Notes: generated by a model not told the origin, from the letters alone. A stretch of 11,069 nucleotides of DNA from Pseudomonadota bacterium (GCA_023417515.1 JAEZFL010000108.1:1-11069), one strand, 5' to 3'. Shown: positions 1 through 7,091, numbered from the stretch's first letter. Translations and numbers: made by a program.

Positions 1-870
1 GCCCGCCGCTCCCCTGGGCTGGACCGGCGGCGGAACCGGGGCGGCCGCAGGCGGCCGGGAAACCAGCGTCGACCTGTCGAGAAGGTCCGGAACCAGCCGC
101 TCGAGGAAACCGGCGACGAACGCCACGATGACCACCTCCAGCCAGCCCTCCCTCCCGGTGAAATCGATGCTGTTGCCGCCGATGACGAGCTGGACCAGCC
201 GCGCGTTCATCAGGCAGACGATGACCACGCCAGCGATGCTCCCGATCGAGATCCGCAATATCGCGTCCGACCGGTTGTCGCTGCTCTGCAGATCGGTGGC
301 GATCGAGCGATTGCGGATTGCGATGGCGATGAAGAAGAATGCGCCGACGGCACCGACCGCGGCCGCACGCCACAGCTGGCGAAGCTCGCCGCTCATCGCC
401 GCGCCCCACGGGAAGAAGGTCGCTGTGGCGAGAATGCAGATGAGAACGATCGCCGCCGCGGCCAGCGAGGCGACGGTCAGATACTCATAGCGCGCCATTG
501 CCGTGCGCTCGTCGAGCAGGTCGACCTTGATGGCCTGGAGTAGCGAGCCGGCCACGTCAGGCTGGCCATTGAGGCCGATAACCAGAGCGTCGGCGACCCG
601 CCTGTCAAACAGGCGCGTCTTCGCCTGCTGATCGTGCTTCGTGCTTGCTCGCCACCCGTCGATCAGACCGTTTATCTCGCCGCGGATGGGATTTGCAGTG
701 GCCAGGCAGGCTTGCTGCTGCACCATGATTTTCTGATCGTCGGAGAAGTGCACCATAACGCGAGCGTCGGTCGCGTACACCGCGTAAAGTCCGTCAACTT
801 TGGCGTATACCGCGACAATCATCGCGCCGGTACTGTCGACACCGCCAAGACGAATCTCTTGAACATTCAT
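1..870 (-). CDS. Uncharacterised multi-span membrane protein, C-terminus cut by window edge
   Basis: The frame is open from an ATG at 870-868 to the window edge, giving 290 residues with no stop. A GGAGG lies about 10 bases before the ATG. Residues 1-125 look soluble, and begin MNVQEIRLGG. Four hydrophobic stretches follow, at about 130-152, 167-186, 205-228 and 244-258. The last runs into GFLERLVPDLLDR (254-266), then a proline/alanine-rich tail. I recall similar 'GF-ER-VP-LL' or 'GYS-E-LL' endings after paired membrane helices in uncharacterised bacterial membrane proteins, but I cannot name a family or function. The first third of the gene uses many AT-ending codons; bases 841-900, around the start, are only about half GC, unlike its neighbours. 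This suggests recent acquisition. The rightward open frames inside 128-490 and 634-915 are shadows of this gene. Confidence 0.75.
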   Translation of the reverse strand, partial: MNVQEIRLGGVDSTGAMIVAVYAKVDGLYAVYATDARVMVHFSDDQKIMVQQQACLATANPIRGEINGLIDGWRASTKHDQQAKTRLFDRRVADALVIGLNGQPDVAGSLLQAIKVDLLDERTAMARYEYLTVASLAAAAIVLICILATATFFPWGAAMSGELRQLWRAAAVGAVGAFFFIAIAIRNRSIATDLQSSDNRSDAILRISIGSIAGVVIVCLMNARLVQLVIGGNSIDFTGREGWLEVVIVAFVAGFLERLVPDLLDRSTLVSRPPAAAPVPPPVQPRGAAG

Positions 871-898
871 CCCGACTTCCCCTCCGAGTCGGTTGAAC

Positions 899-929
899 TT
901 GTCTTCACAAAATGACATTTATCCATAAT
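899..929 (+). promoter_or_regulatory. Candidate promoter in the AT-rich gap upstream of the ridA-family gene
   Basis: The gap 871-1026 contains the most AT-rich patch of the left part. On the plus strand TTGTCT (899-904) and CATAAT (924-929) are separated by 19 bases, longer than the ideal 17. A ten-base palindrome-like TTATCCATAA lies at 919-928. On the other strand TTGAAA (936-931) could be a -35 for the leftward membrane-protein gene, but its -10 is poor. A GANTC site (GAGTC, 886-890) is also present. I see no RNA gene or attachment site in this gap. Confidence 0.25.
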
Positions 930-1026
930 CTTTTCAAGCAACTCGGCGAGGCCGCTGATTGGAGGCCGTGTCCAGAACATCGCCCTTGTCCTTGCCGTTC
1001 GCGGCCGGCGCGCCTAGCTCGCTGTC

Positions 1027-1491
1027 ATGACCAGCCCCATCCATGATCGCCTGGCCGAACTCGGCCTCACCCTCCCCGAGGCCGCCGCTCCGGTCGCCTC
1101 CTACGTGCCCGCCGTCGAGGCCAATGGGCTGCTCCATATTTCGGGGCAGGTCAGCCAGGCCGACGGCCAGCTGATCAAGGGCCGGCTCGGCGAGGATATG
1201 GACGTCGAGGCCGGCGCCGCCGCCGCGCGCGCCTGCGCAATCATGCTTCTCGCCCAGATCGACAAGGCGGTCGGACTCGGCCGGGTCGAGCGGATCGTGA
1301 AGCTCGGCGTGTTCGTGAACAGCGCCGGCAGCTTCACCGATCAGCCCAAGGTCGCCAACGGCGCCTCTGAGCTGATGCAGGACGTGTTCGGCGAGGCGGG
1401 CCGCCATGCGCGCAGCGCCGTCGGCGTTCCGGCGCTGCCCCTCGGAGTCGCGGTCGAGGTCGATGCCGTCGTCGCGGTTCGCCCCGCCTGA
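1027..1491 (+). CDS. RidA (YjgF/YER057c/UK114) family protein, long subgroup
   Basis: The protein has 154 residues. RidA-type proteins hydrolyse reactive enamine/imine intermediates made by PLP enzymes and work as cytosolic trimers. The C-terminal signature is clear: ARSAVGVPALP at 128-138 followed by VAVEVDA. By eye, Arg129 aligns with the substrate-binding Arg105 of E. coli RidA and Glu144 with Glu120, so the deaminase residues appear intact. At about 154 residues it is longer than E. coli RidA (128) because of an N-terminal extension (MTSPIHDRLAELGLTLPEAA), as in the longer RidA-like subgroup. The ATG is fixed by an in-frame TAG at 1015-1017, only four codons upstream. The ribosome site is weak. 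It lies 18 bases before the acyltransferase gene and is probably co-transcribed with it. The exact substrate is unknown. Confidence 0.93.
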   Translation: MTSPIHDRLAELGLTLPEAAAPVASYVPAVEANGLLHISGQVSQADGQLIKGRLGEDMDVEAGAAAARACAIMLLAQIDKAVGLGRVERIVKLGVFVNSAGSFTDQPKVANGASELMQDVFGEAGRHARSAVGVPALPLGVAVEVDAVVAVRPA

Positions 1492-1509
1492 TCTGACGGG
1501 CCCCGGCGC

Positions 1510-2646
1510 ATGAGCGCCGAGCAGATCGTCGCGCGCATCGCGCCCGGCGTGGCCGCGTTCGATGCGGCGACCTGGGACCGCTGCGCGGGCGGCGGCAATC
1601 CCTTTCTCAGCCATGCTTTCCTAGCCGCGCTCGAGGAATCGGGCAGCGTCGGCGCACGTGCCGGCTGGCAGCCGGCGCCGATCGCCATCGACGGCCCCGG
1701 CGGGGCGCCGGATGCGGTGCTGCCGGCCTATGTGAAGAGCCACAGCCAAGGCGAATATGTCTTCGACCATGGCTGGGCCGACGCCTTCGAGCGGGCCGGC
1801 GGCCGCTACTATCCCAAGCTCCAGATCGCGGTGCCGTTCACTCCGGTGCCGGGGCGGCGCCTGCTCGCCGCCGAGCCTGCGCTTGCGCCCGCGCTGATCG
1901 CCGCGGCCGAGCGGGTGGTCGAGCAGAACCGGCTATCCTCCGCACACGCGACCTTCATCGATCCGGGCGAAGTCGAGCTGTTCGAGCGGGCCGGCTGGCT
2001 GATCCGAATCGACAGCCAGTTCCACTGGCACAATGAGGGGTTCGAGAGCTTCGGCGATTTCCTCGCTGCCCTGTCCTCGCCCAAGCGCAAGTCGATCCGC
2101 AAGGAACGGGCGCGGGCGATCGAAGGGCTCGAAGTCGTCCACCTCACCGGGAACGACATCAGCGAGGCCCATTGGGACGCCTTCTGGGCCTTCTACCAGG
2201 ATACCGGCGCGCGGAAGTGGGGCCGGCCCTATCTCACCCGTTCCTTCTTCTCGCTGATCGGCGAGCGGATGGCCGACCGCATCCTGCTGATCCTCGCACT
2301 CCGGGACGGCGTGCCGATCGCCGGCGCGCTCAACCTGATCGGCGCGGACGCGCTCTTCGGCCGCTATTGGGGTTGCACCGAAGAGGTGCCCGGCCTCCAT
2401 TTCGAGCTGTGCTATTATCGCGCCATCGACGAGGCGATCGCCCGCGGCCTCGCCCGTGTCGAGGCCGGCGCCCAGGGCTCGCACAAGCTCGCCCGCGGCT
2501 ACCGGCCGGTGCCGACCTATTCCGCCCATTATTTCGCCGACCCGCACCTTGCCGACGCGGTCGCCCGCTACCTCGAGGCGGAACGGCCGGCGGTCGTCGA
2601 AGAAATCAGGATGTTGGACGAACACGCGCCGTTCAAGAAAGGCTGA
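1510..2646 (+). CDS. GNAT/FemAB-like acyltransferase (COG3146, PF04339 type)
   Basis: The protein has 378 residues, the usual size for the family often labelled 'peptidogalycan biosynthesis/recognition protein' or GNAT family N-acetyltransferase. The fold has two GNAT-like halves, as in FemAB enzymes that add amino acids to peptidoglycan or lipids; the substrate of this subgroup is not established. Recognisable parts are the N-terminal NPFLSHAFLAALEESGS (about 31-47), the central FHW (171-173) with a nearby basic block SPKRKSIRKERAR (about 190-202), and the C-terminal EAGAQGSHKLARGYRPVPTY (about 318-337). No signal peptide is seen, so it is probably cytosolic. It follows the ridA-family gene by 18 bases. 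Function beyond acyl transfer is inference. Confidence 0.9.
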   Translation: MSAEQIVARIAPGVAAFDAATWDRCAGGGNPFLSHAFLAALEESGSVGARAGWQPAPIAIDGPGGAPDAVLPAYVKSHSQGEYVFDHGWADAFERAGGRYYPKLQIAVPFTPVPGRRLLAAEPALAPALIAAAERVVEQNRLSSAHATFIDPGEVELFERAGWLIRIDSQFHWHNEGFESFGDFLAALSSPKRKSIRKERARAIEGLEVVHLTGNDISEAHWDAFWAFYQDTGARKWGRPYLTRSFFSLIGERMADRILLILALRDGVPIAGALNLIGADALFGRYWGCTEEVPGLHFELCYYRAIDEAIARGLARVEAGAQGSHKLARGYRPVPTYSAHYFADPHLADAVARYLEAERPAVVEEIRMLDEHAPFKKG

Positions 2647-2650
2647 CGGC

Positions 2651-2678
2651 TTGCCGCATAAGCGGCTTCGGCTAGGAT
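2651..2678 (+). promoter_or_regulatory. Candidate sigma-70-type promoter for the S9 peptidase gene
   Basis: In the 57-base gap before the peptidase gene, TTGCCG (2651-2656) and TAGGAT (2673-2678) are separated by 16 bases. This would start transcription near 2685 and leave a leader of about 19 bases that includes the AGGGGG ribosome site. The same stretch carries a small hairpin, GCCGC-ATAA-GCGGC, between the two elements. Spacing and position fit; there is no experimental support. Confidence 0.4.
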
Positions 2679-2703
2679 CGCCCGACAACTGACAGGGGGT
2701 CTC

Positions 2704-4788
2704 ATGCGGAAGCTGTTCGCACTCGTCTCGCTCACCTTTTCGTCGGCAGCTCTGGCGCAGCAGCCGGCCACGGCGCCGGCCGGGATCAGCCGGACGTTCG
2801 AGGCGAGCGACCTGTTCGGGCTTGAGGTGGCCAGCGATCCGCAGATCAGCCCCGACGGGCGTCGGATCGCCTATGTCCGCCGCTCGGGCGACATCATGAC
2901 CGACCGGATGCGGCCGACCATCTGGCTGATCGACACCGCGACCGGCGGGCAGGCGCCGCTGGCCGCGGGTCCGGGCGCTCACATGTCGCCGCGCTGGTCG
3001 CCGGACGGAACCCGGCTCGCCTACATCTCCTCGGCCGAGGGTGGGCAGTCGCAGCTCTACGTGCGCTGGATGGCGAGCGGCCAATCGGTGCGGATCACTG
3101 GCCTTCCCAACGCCCCGGGAAGCATCGCCTGGTCGCCGGACGGGCGGCACATCGCCTATTCGATGCTGGTGCCGGGCGAGCCCGCGCGGCTCGGGCGGGC
3201 GCCGGCCAAGCCCGAGGGCGCGCAATGGGCCGAGCCGCTCCAGCAGATCACCAACGTCACCTATCGCGCCGACGGCCAGGGCTTCCTTAGGCCCGGCTAC
3301 AGCCATCTGTTCGTCGTGCCCGCCGAGGGCGGGACTCCGCGCCAGCTCACCTCCGGCGACTTCCATCATGACGGGCCGGTCGAATGGTCGGCGGACGGGC
3401 GCACCGTTTATACCAGCGCCAACCGCTCCCCGAACTGGGAACGCGACCCGATCGATGCCGAGATCTACGCGGTCGATGTGGCGAGCGGCGCGCTTCGCGC
3501 GCTCACGGATCGCGACGGTCCCGATTTCGCGCCGGTGGTGTCGCCGGACGGCAGCCGGATCGCCTATCTCGGTTTCGATGATCGCGGCTACGGCTATGAC
3601 CAGTCGCAGCTCTACGTGATGGACCGCAACGGCTCGAACCGGCGCTCGCTGACTGCCGGGCTCGACCGCGACGTCAACTCTCCGCAATGGGCCGCGGACG
3701 GGCGGTCGATCTATGTCAGCTATGACGAGCACGGCTCGCGCAAGGTCGCGCGGATCGGCCTCGACGGAAGTGTTCGAACCGTCGCCGAAGGGCTGAGCGG
3801 CGCCGGCCTCGACCGGCCCTACAGCGGCGGCGACTACAGCGTCGCTCGGGACGGCACGCTGGCGATCACGTCCGGGAGCGGCATTCGCCCGGCCGACGTT
3901 GCGCTGGTTCGCGGCGGCGCGGTCCGCCTGCTCACCCGGCTCAACGAGGACCTGCTCGCTCACAAACGTCTCGGCGAGGTTCGGCGGATCGAGGCGCGCT
4001 CATCGCACGACCAGCGCCCGATCGAGGCGTGGCTGACGCTGCCGCCGGGCCATGTCGACGGCCAGCGCCACCCGCTGATCCTCGAAATCCATGGCGGGCC
4101 CTGGCAGGCTTACGGGCCGCATTTCGCGACCGACAACCAGCTCTATGCCGCGGCGGGCTATGCGGTGCTGTCGGTCAACCCGCGCGGCTCGACCTCCTAC
4201 GGCCAGGACTTCGCCGACCAGATCCACCTCGCTTATCCGGGCCACGACTATGACGATTTGATGAGCGCGGTCGATGCGGCAATCGCTCAGGGCTTTGCAG
4301 ACGAGGAGCGGCTGTTCGTGACCGGCGGGTCCGGCGGCGGCGTGCTCAGCTCATGGATCATCGGCCGCACCAACCGCTTCCGCGCCGCGGCGGTGCAGAA
4401 GCCGGTGATCAACTGGACGAGCTTCGCGCTGACCTCGGACGGGGTCGCGGCCTATGCCCGTTATTGGATGGGCGGCATGCCGTGGGAGAATATGGAGGCC
4501 TATTGGCGCCGCTCGCCGCTGTCGCTGGTCGGCAATGTCCAGACTCCGGCGCTGGTGATCGTGGGAGCGGAGGACAATAGGACGCCGTCCAGCGAAGCGG
4601 AGCAATATTACAATGCGCTTCAACTGCGCGGCGTGCCGACCGCTCTGATCCGGGTGCCGGGCGCGCCGCACAATCTGGTCGCGCGCCCGTCGCAGAGCGC
4701 GGCCCGGATCAGCGCGATCCTGGCTTGGTTCGAGCGCTATCGCGACGGCTGGACTCCGCCGCAGCGGACCGCAGCCGCCGCGGAATAA
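2704..4788 (+). CDS. Secreted S9-family peptidase (prolyl oligopeptidase / acylaminoacyl-peptidase type)
   Basis: The protein has 694 residues. It begins with a signal peptide ending in ALA-QQ, with likely cleavage after residue 18, so it acts in the periplasm or outside. An N-terminal beta-propeller follows, marked by repeated PD40-type blades: SPDGRRIAYV (about 48), WSPDGTRLAYIS (97), WSPDGRHIAYS (143), WSADGRTVYTS (228), SPDGSRIAYLGFD (279) and WAADGRSIYVSYDE (329). The C-terminal alpha/beta-hydrolase domain starts near 435, with LEIHGGPWQAYG forming the oxyanion side. The triad is visible: Ser543 in GGSGG, Asp624 in GAEDNRTP and His656 in PGAPHN. The enzyme should cleave short peptides, releasing dipeptides or blocked residues; the exact specificity cannot be read. 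Its stop lies two bases from the stop of the convergent Sel1 gene. A large leftward frame (1933-3963) is a shadow. Confidence 0.96.
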   Translation: MRKLFALVSLTFSSAALAQQPATAPAGISRTFEASDLFGLEVASDPQISPDGRRIAYVRRSGDIMTDRMRPTIWLIDTATGGQAPLAAGPGAHMSPRWSPDGTRLAYISSAEGGQSQLYVRWMASGQSVRITGLPNAPGSIAWSPDGRHIAYSMLVPGEPARLGRAPAKPEGAQWAEPLQQITNVTYRADGQGFLRPGYSHLFVVPAEGGTPRQLTSGDFHHDGPVEWSADGRTVYTSANRSPNWERDPIDAEIYAVDVASGALRALTDRDGPDFAPVVSPDGSRIAYLGFDDRGYGYDQSQLYVMDRNGSNRRSLTAGLDRDVNSPQWAADGRSIYVSYDEHGSRKVARIGLDGSVRTVAEGLSGAGLDRPYSGGDYSVARDGTLAITSGSGIRPADVALVRGGAVRLLTRLNEDLLAHKRLGEVRRIEARSSHDQRPIEAWLTLPPGHVDGQRHPLILEIHGGPWQAYGPHFATDNQLYAAAGYAVLSVNPRGSTSYGQDFADQIHLAYPGHDYDDLMSAVDAAIAQGFADEERLFVTGGSGGGVLSSWIIGRTNRFRAAAVQKPVINWTSFALTSDGVAAYARYWMGGMPWENMEAYWRRSPLSLVGNVQTPALVIVGAEDNRTPSSEAEQYYNALQLRGVPTALIRVPGAPHNLVARPSQSAARISAILAWFERYRDGWTPPQRTAAAAE

Positions 4789-4790
4789 GG

Positions 4791-5093
4791 TCAGGCCGCG
4801 CGGCGTTCCGTCGCGGTGGCGGCGAGCCAGGCGCGGGCCCCGCGCTGGGCCTCGGCGATCTCGCGGGCAGTCATCTCGTCGGCGATGTCGGCGCGGCATT
4901 GCTGGGCCTCGCGCGAGCCCGAGAGGGCGGCGAGGTTGAACCATTTGTGCGCTTCGATGAGATCGACGTCGACCCCGTCGCTGCCGGTCGAATAGGCGAT
5001 CCCGAGCTGGAAGAGCGCGTCGATGCTGCCCATCGCGGCGTCGGCGATGCGCGTCTCCATAAGGAAGGCGGCGGCTTGCAGGCTGTGTCCCAT
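4791..5093 (-). CDS. Small Sel1-repeat protein
   Basis: The protein has 100 residues from an ATG at 5093-5091, preceded by AGGGGG six bases upstream. The open frame extends to 5468, but that extension crosses the upstream promoter region and the palindromic repeat, and reads as low-complexity Ser/Pro sequence, so the shorter start is right. Residues about 24-59 form one Sel1 repeat: ALFQLGIAYSTG, then EAHKWFNLAALSG. A charged helix follows (DEMTAREIAEAQRGARAWL, about 72-90). Sel1 repeats mediate protein-protein contacts; the partner is unknown. No signal peptide is seen. Similar 100-residue Sel1 proteins with this charged tail are, as I recall, common in sphingomonads. Its upstream region has cell-cycle-type motifs (see the separate entry). 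Confidence 0.87.
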   Translation of the reverse strand: MGHSLQAAAFLMETRIADAAMGSIDALFQLGIAYSTGSDGVDVDLIEAHKWFNLAALSGSREAQQCRADIADEMTAREIAEAQRGARAWLAATATERRAA

Positions 5094-5115
5094 GTGATGC
5101 CCCCTATTTCTGCGT

Positions 5116-5153
5116 GAATCAGAATGACGCAGCAGCAGCAAACAAATGGTTAA
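5116..5153 (-). promoter_or_regulatory. Candidate CtrA half-site and GANTC methylation site upstream of the Sel1 gene
   Basis: Reading leftward, TTAACCAT (5153-5146) matches the half-site form bound by the alphaproteobacterial cell-cycle regulator CtrA. Seven bases after the TTAA comes TTTG where the full TTAA-N7-TTAA site would have its second half. A GANTC site (GAATC, 5116-5120), the CcrM methylation target, lies between it and the ribosome site. The spacing from the start codon (about 53-60 bases) suits a promoter-proximal regulator site. Single short motifs occur by chance, so this is a suggestion only. Confidence 0.35.
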
Positions 5154-5196
5154 CGCGAAATTTGCCCTGATTTGCGGGAGGTACGAGGCGCTGACA

Positions 5197-5337
5197 TCCT
5201 CCCTGTGCGGCAGCGCCGCATGGGGAGGGGGACCGCTCGCGAAGCGAGTGGTGGAGGGGCTGTCCGAGCTCCGCGCCAAAGCCCCTGCACCGCCTTCGGC
5301 GGTCCCCTCCCCATGAGGCTTCGCTTCACAGGGAGGA
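5197..5337. repeat. 141-bp nested palindromic element with four internal hairpins
   Basis: Outer arms pair exactly: 5197-5207 (TCCTCCCTGTG) with 5327-5337. Middle arms 5220-5230 (ATGGGGAGGGG) pair with 5304-5314, and inner arms 5255-5261 (AGGGGCT) pair with 5280-5286 around an 18-base central loop. Between the arms sit local hairpins: GCGGC-AGC-GCCGC (5207-5219), a 9-bp stem closed by GAA (5232-5252, one mismatch), ACCGCC-TTC-GGCGGT (5289-5303), and GAGGC-TTC-GCTTC (5315-5327, one mismatch). The folded form would be a multi-armed structure. The compact shape, lack of coding content and position directly against the panC stop fit a mobile intergenic palindromic repeat of the REP/MITE kind; I recall closely similar 'TCCTCCC...GGGGAGGGGGACC' elements in many sphingomonad genomes. 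It could also end panC transcription. Confidence 0.85.
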
Positions 5338-6186
5338 TTAGTTGGCGAGCTCGACCGGAAGATTGTCGATGAGGCGGGTGCGGCCGAGGATGGCGGCGGC
5401 GAGCAGGCGGGCGGGGCGGTCGAGGGCCGCCAAGGGCTCGAGCGAGGCGGCGTCGCGAAGCTCGACATAGTCGATCGGATCGAAACCGGCCGCGGCGAGC
5501 TTGTCGCGGGCGCGGCCGATCGCTTCAGTTACCGGCATGCCGTCGACGATCGCCTGGGCCGCCTCGCCCAGCGCGCGGGGAAGGGCGCGGGCGGAGCGCC
5601 GTTCGTCGTCGGAGAGATAGGCGTTGCGCGACGAGAGGGCGAGCCCGTCGGCGTCGCGTTGGGTCGGCACCCCGACGATGTCGATGCCGAGGCCCTGCGA
5701 GGCGACCATCTGGCGGATGACCAGAAGCTGCTGATAGTCCTTCTCCCCGAACACCGCGATGTCGGGCTCGACCTGATCGAACAGGCGCGCGACCACCGTC
5801 GCGACGCCGTCGAAATGACCCGGCCGGGCGTCGCCGTCGAGCCCGGCGGAGGCCGGGCCCGCCTTCACGTCGACCTCCGGCCCGTTGGGGTACATTGTAT
5901 CGACGTCCGGCGCCCACAGGATCGCGGTCCCGGCTTCTTCCAGCATGCGGGCGTCGCTCGCCTCGCGGCGCGGATAGCGGCTCAGATCCTCGTTCGCTCC
6001 GAATTGGGTCGGGTTGACGAAGATCGAGGCGACGACATGGTCTGCTCGCTGCCGCGCTTCGGCGACCAGGGCGATATGGCCGGCATGGAGGGCGCCCATG
6101 GTCGGCACCAGCGCGACCGTGCCGCCTCCTTCGCGCAACATGCTTAACGCTTGGCGAAGCTCGGCTTTTCCACGGATGATTTGCAC
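5338..6186 (-). CDS. panC: Pantoate--beta-alanine ligase (pantothenate synthetase)
   Basis: The enzyme joins D-pantoate and beta-alanine with ATP to make pantothenate, the precursor of coenzyme A; it is cytosolic. The protein has 282 residues, normal for the family. Signatures in order: PTMGALHAGH (28-37, nucleotide-binding HxGH motif), FVNPTQF (56-62), RPGHFDGVATVV (121-132, pantoate site), FGEKDYQQ (146-153) and LSSRNAYL (184-191, KMSKS-like loop). The start is GTG at 6186-6184, in place of ATG, with GGAGG ten bases upstream. It is divergent from mipZ. The stop codon TAA (5340-5338) touches the palindromic element, which may act as its 3' end. The 567-residue leftward frame over 5525-7228 is a shadow. 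Confidence 0.98.
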   Translation of the reverse strand: MQIIRGKAELRQALSMLREGGGTVALVPTMGALHAGHIALVAEARQRADHVVASIFVNPTQFGANEDLSRYPRREASDARMLEEAGTAILWAPDVDTMYPNGPEVDVKAGPASAGLDGDARPGHFDGVATVVARLFDQVEPDIAVFGEKDYQQLLVIRQMVASQGLGIDIVGVPTQRDADGLALSSRNAYLSDDERRSARALPRALGEAAQAIVDGMPVTEAIGRARDKLAAAGFDPIDYVELRDAASLEPLAALDRPARLLAAAILGRTRLIDNLPVELAN

Positions 6187-6226
6187 GGCCTTCTGGCCTC
6201 CGATACAGGCATGGCTTAAGAGAGAA

Positions 6227-6258
6227 GGCGGCCCCTTTGCGGGCCGTCTTGTGCAAGA
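6227..6258. promoter_or_regulatory. Two adjacent inverted repeats in the panC-mipZ divergent gap
   Basis: GGCGGCCC (6227-6234) and GGGCCGTC (6241-6248) form an eight-pair stem (one G-T pair) around CTTTGC. Overlapping its end, TCTTG-TG-CAAGA (6247-6258) is a second, shorter palindrome. They lie about 40 bases from the panC start and 25 from the mipZ start. They could be an operator serving both genes or a hairpin in the mipZ leader. I could not identify clear -35/-10 pairs in this 97-base gap. Confidence 0.3.
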
Positions 6259-6283
6259 TCAAGTGGTCGAGGAAGACGCGTCT

Positions 6284-7090
6284 ATGGGCCCAGGCCGCCC
6301 CCACATCATTGTCTTCGCCAACGAGAAGGGCGGCACCGGCAAGTCGACGACCGCGGTTCACACCGCCGTCGCTCTGGCGAGCATGGGCAAGAAGGTCGCC
6401 GCGCTCGACCTCGACACGCGCCAGCGCACGCTCGGCCGCTATCTCGACAACCGTGCCGCCACCCAGCGCCGGCTGCTGATCCCGATCCCGCTGGTCGAGC
6501 ACGAGACGTTCGATCCCGCCAAGAGCGGGGAGATCGGCGACGTCATCGAGCGCGTCGGCGAGGGCGTCGACGTGCTGGTCATCGACACGCCGGGCCGCGA
6601 CGATCCCTATTCGCGCGAGGCGATGATCCGGGCGGATACGTTGGTCACTCCGATCAACGACAGCTTCGTCGATCTCGACCTGATCGGCGAGGTCGACCCG
6701 GACACCTACAAGGTGCGCCGGCCGAGCTTTTATGCCGAGGTCGTGTGGCAGAGCCGTACGCGCCGCGCCAAGACCACGGGCGCGACGGTGGATTGGGTGC
6801 TGCTCAGGAACCGACTCCAGCACGTCAATGCGCGCAACATGCACCGTGTCGCCGAGGCATTGGGCGACCTGTCGCGGCGCGTCGGCTTCCGCGTCATTCC
6901 GGGCCTCGGCGAGCGGGTCATCTACCGCGAGCTGTTCCCCAAGGGCCTGACTCTCATCGACCTGCCTCATATCGGCGAGGCGAGCTTCGCCCATATCACC
7001 GCCCGCCAGGAGCTTCGCGAGATGATCGCCGGCCTCGACCTCCCGGGCGATGCGGACGAAGCGCCCGAGCCGCAGCGCATGGCCGGGTGA
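6284..7090 (+). CDS. mipZ: Division plane positioning ATPase MipZ
   Basis: The protein has 268 residues (Caulobacter MipZ is 276). MipZ is a ParA/MinD-type ATPase that forms a gradient from ParB-bound origins at the poles and blocks FtsZ assembly away from midcell. The deviant Walker A is NEKGGTGKST (13-22), followed by LDLDTRQRT, the DTPG of motif B, NDSFVDLDLIGEVDP, DWVLLRNRL and GERVIYRELFPKGLTLIDL. These MipZ-specific blocks separate it from ordinary ParA. The ATG at 6284 is chosen because GAGGA lies ten bases before it and the conserved beta-strand begins five residues later; in-frame GTGs at 6251 and 6263 are possible but less likely. It is the first gene of a tight rightward cluster, one base before the next start. 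Confidence 0.95.
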   Translation: MGPGRPHIIVFANEKGGTGKSTTAVHTAVALASMGKKVAALDLDTRQRTLGRYLDNRAATQRRLLIPIPLVEHETFDPAKSGEIGDVIERVGEGVDVLVIDTPGRDDPYSREAMIRADTLVTPINDSFVDLDLIGEVDPDTYKVRRPSFYAEVVWQSRTRRAKTTGATVDWVLLRNRLQHVNARNMHRVAEALGDLSRRVGFRVIPGLGERVIYRELFPKGLTLIDLPHIGEASFAHITARQELREMIAGLDLPGDADEAPEPQRMAG

Positions 7091-7091
7091 G

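Noticed and set aside
128..915. Two rightward open frames (128-490 and 634-915)
   Set aside because: Both lie antisense to the leftward membrane protein, which has a ribosome site, a coherent membrane-span pattern and an uninterrupted frame to the window edge.
919..928. DnaA-box-like TTATCCATAA
   Set aside because: It differs from the TTATNCACA consensus and is a single copy with no cluster or AT-rich unwinding region; not an origin.
931..1026. Possible tRNA fragment or attachment site before ridA
   Set aside because: No cloverleaf, no tRNA 3' end signature and no direct repeat partner could be found in the window.
1933..3963. Long leftward open frame of 676 codons opposite the acyltransferase and S9 peptidase genes
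   Set aside because: It spans two well-identified genes on the other strand and the gap between them; the translation is Arg/Gly/Ala-rich with no recognisable domain. It is a product of high GC content.
5094..5468. N-terminal extension of the Sel1 protein to a start at 5468
   Set aside because: The extension would translate the palindromic element and part of panC and gives compositionally odd Ser/Pro sequence; the ATG at 5093 has a good ribosome site.
6014..6283. Longer MipZ starting at 6014
   Set aside because: It would overlap the 5' part of panC and add 90 residues absent from the family; ATG 6284 has a ribosome site and fits family length.
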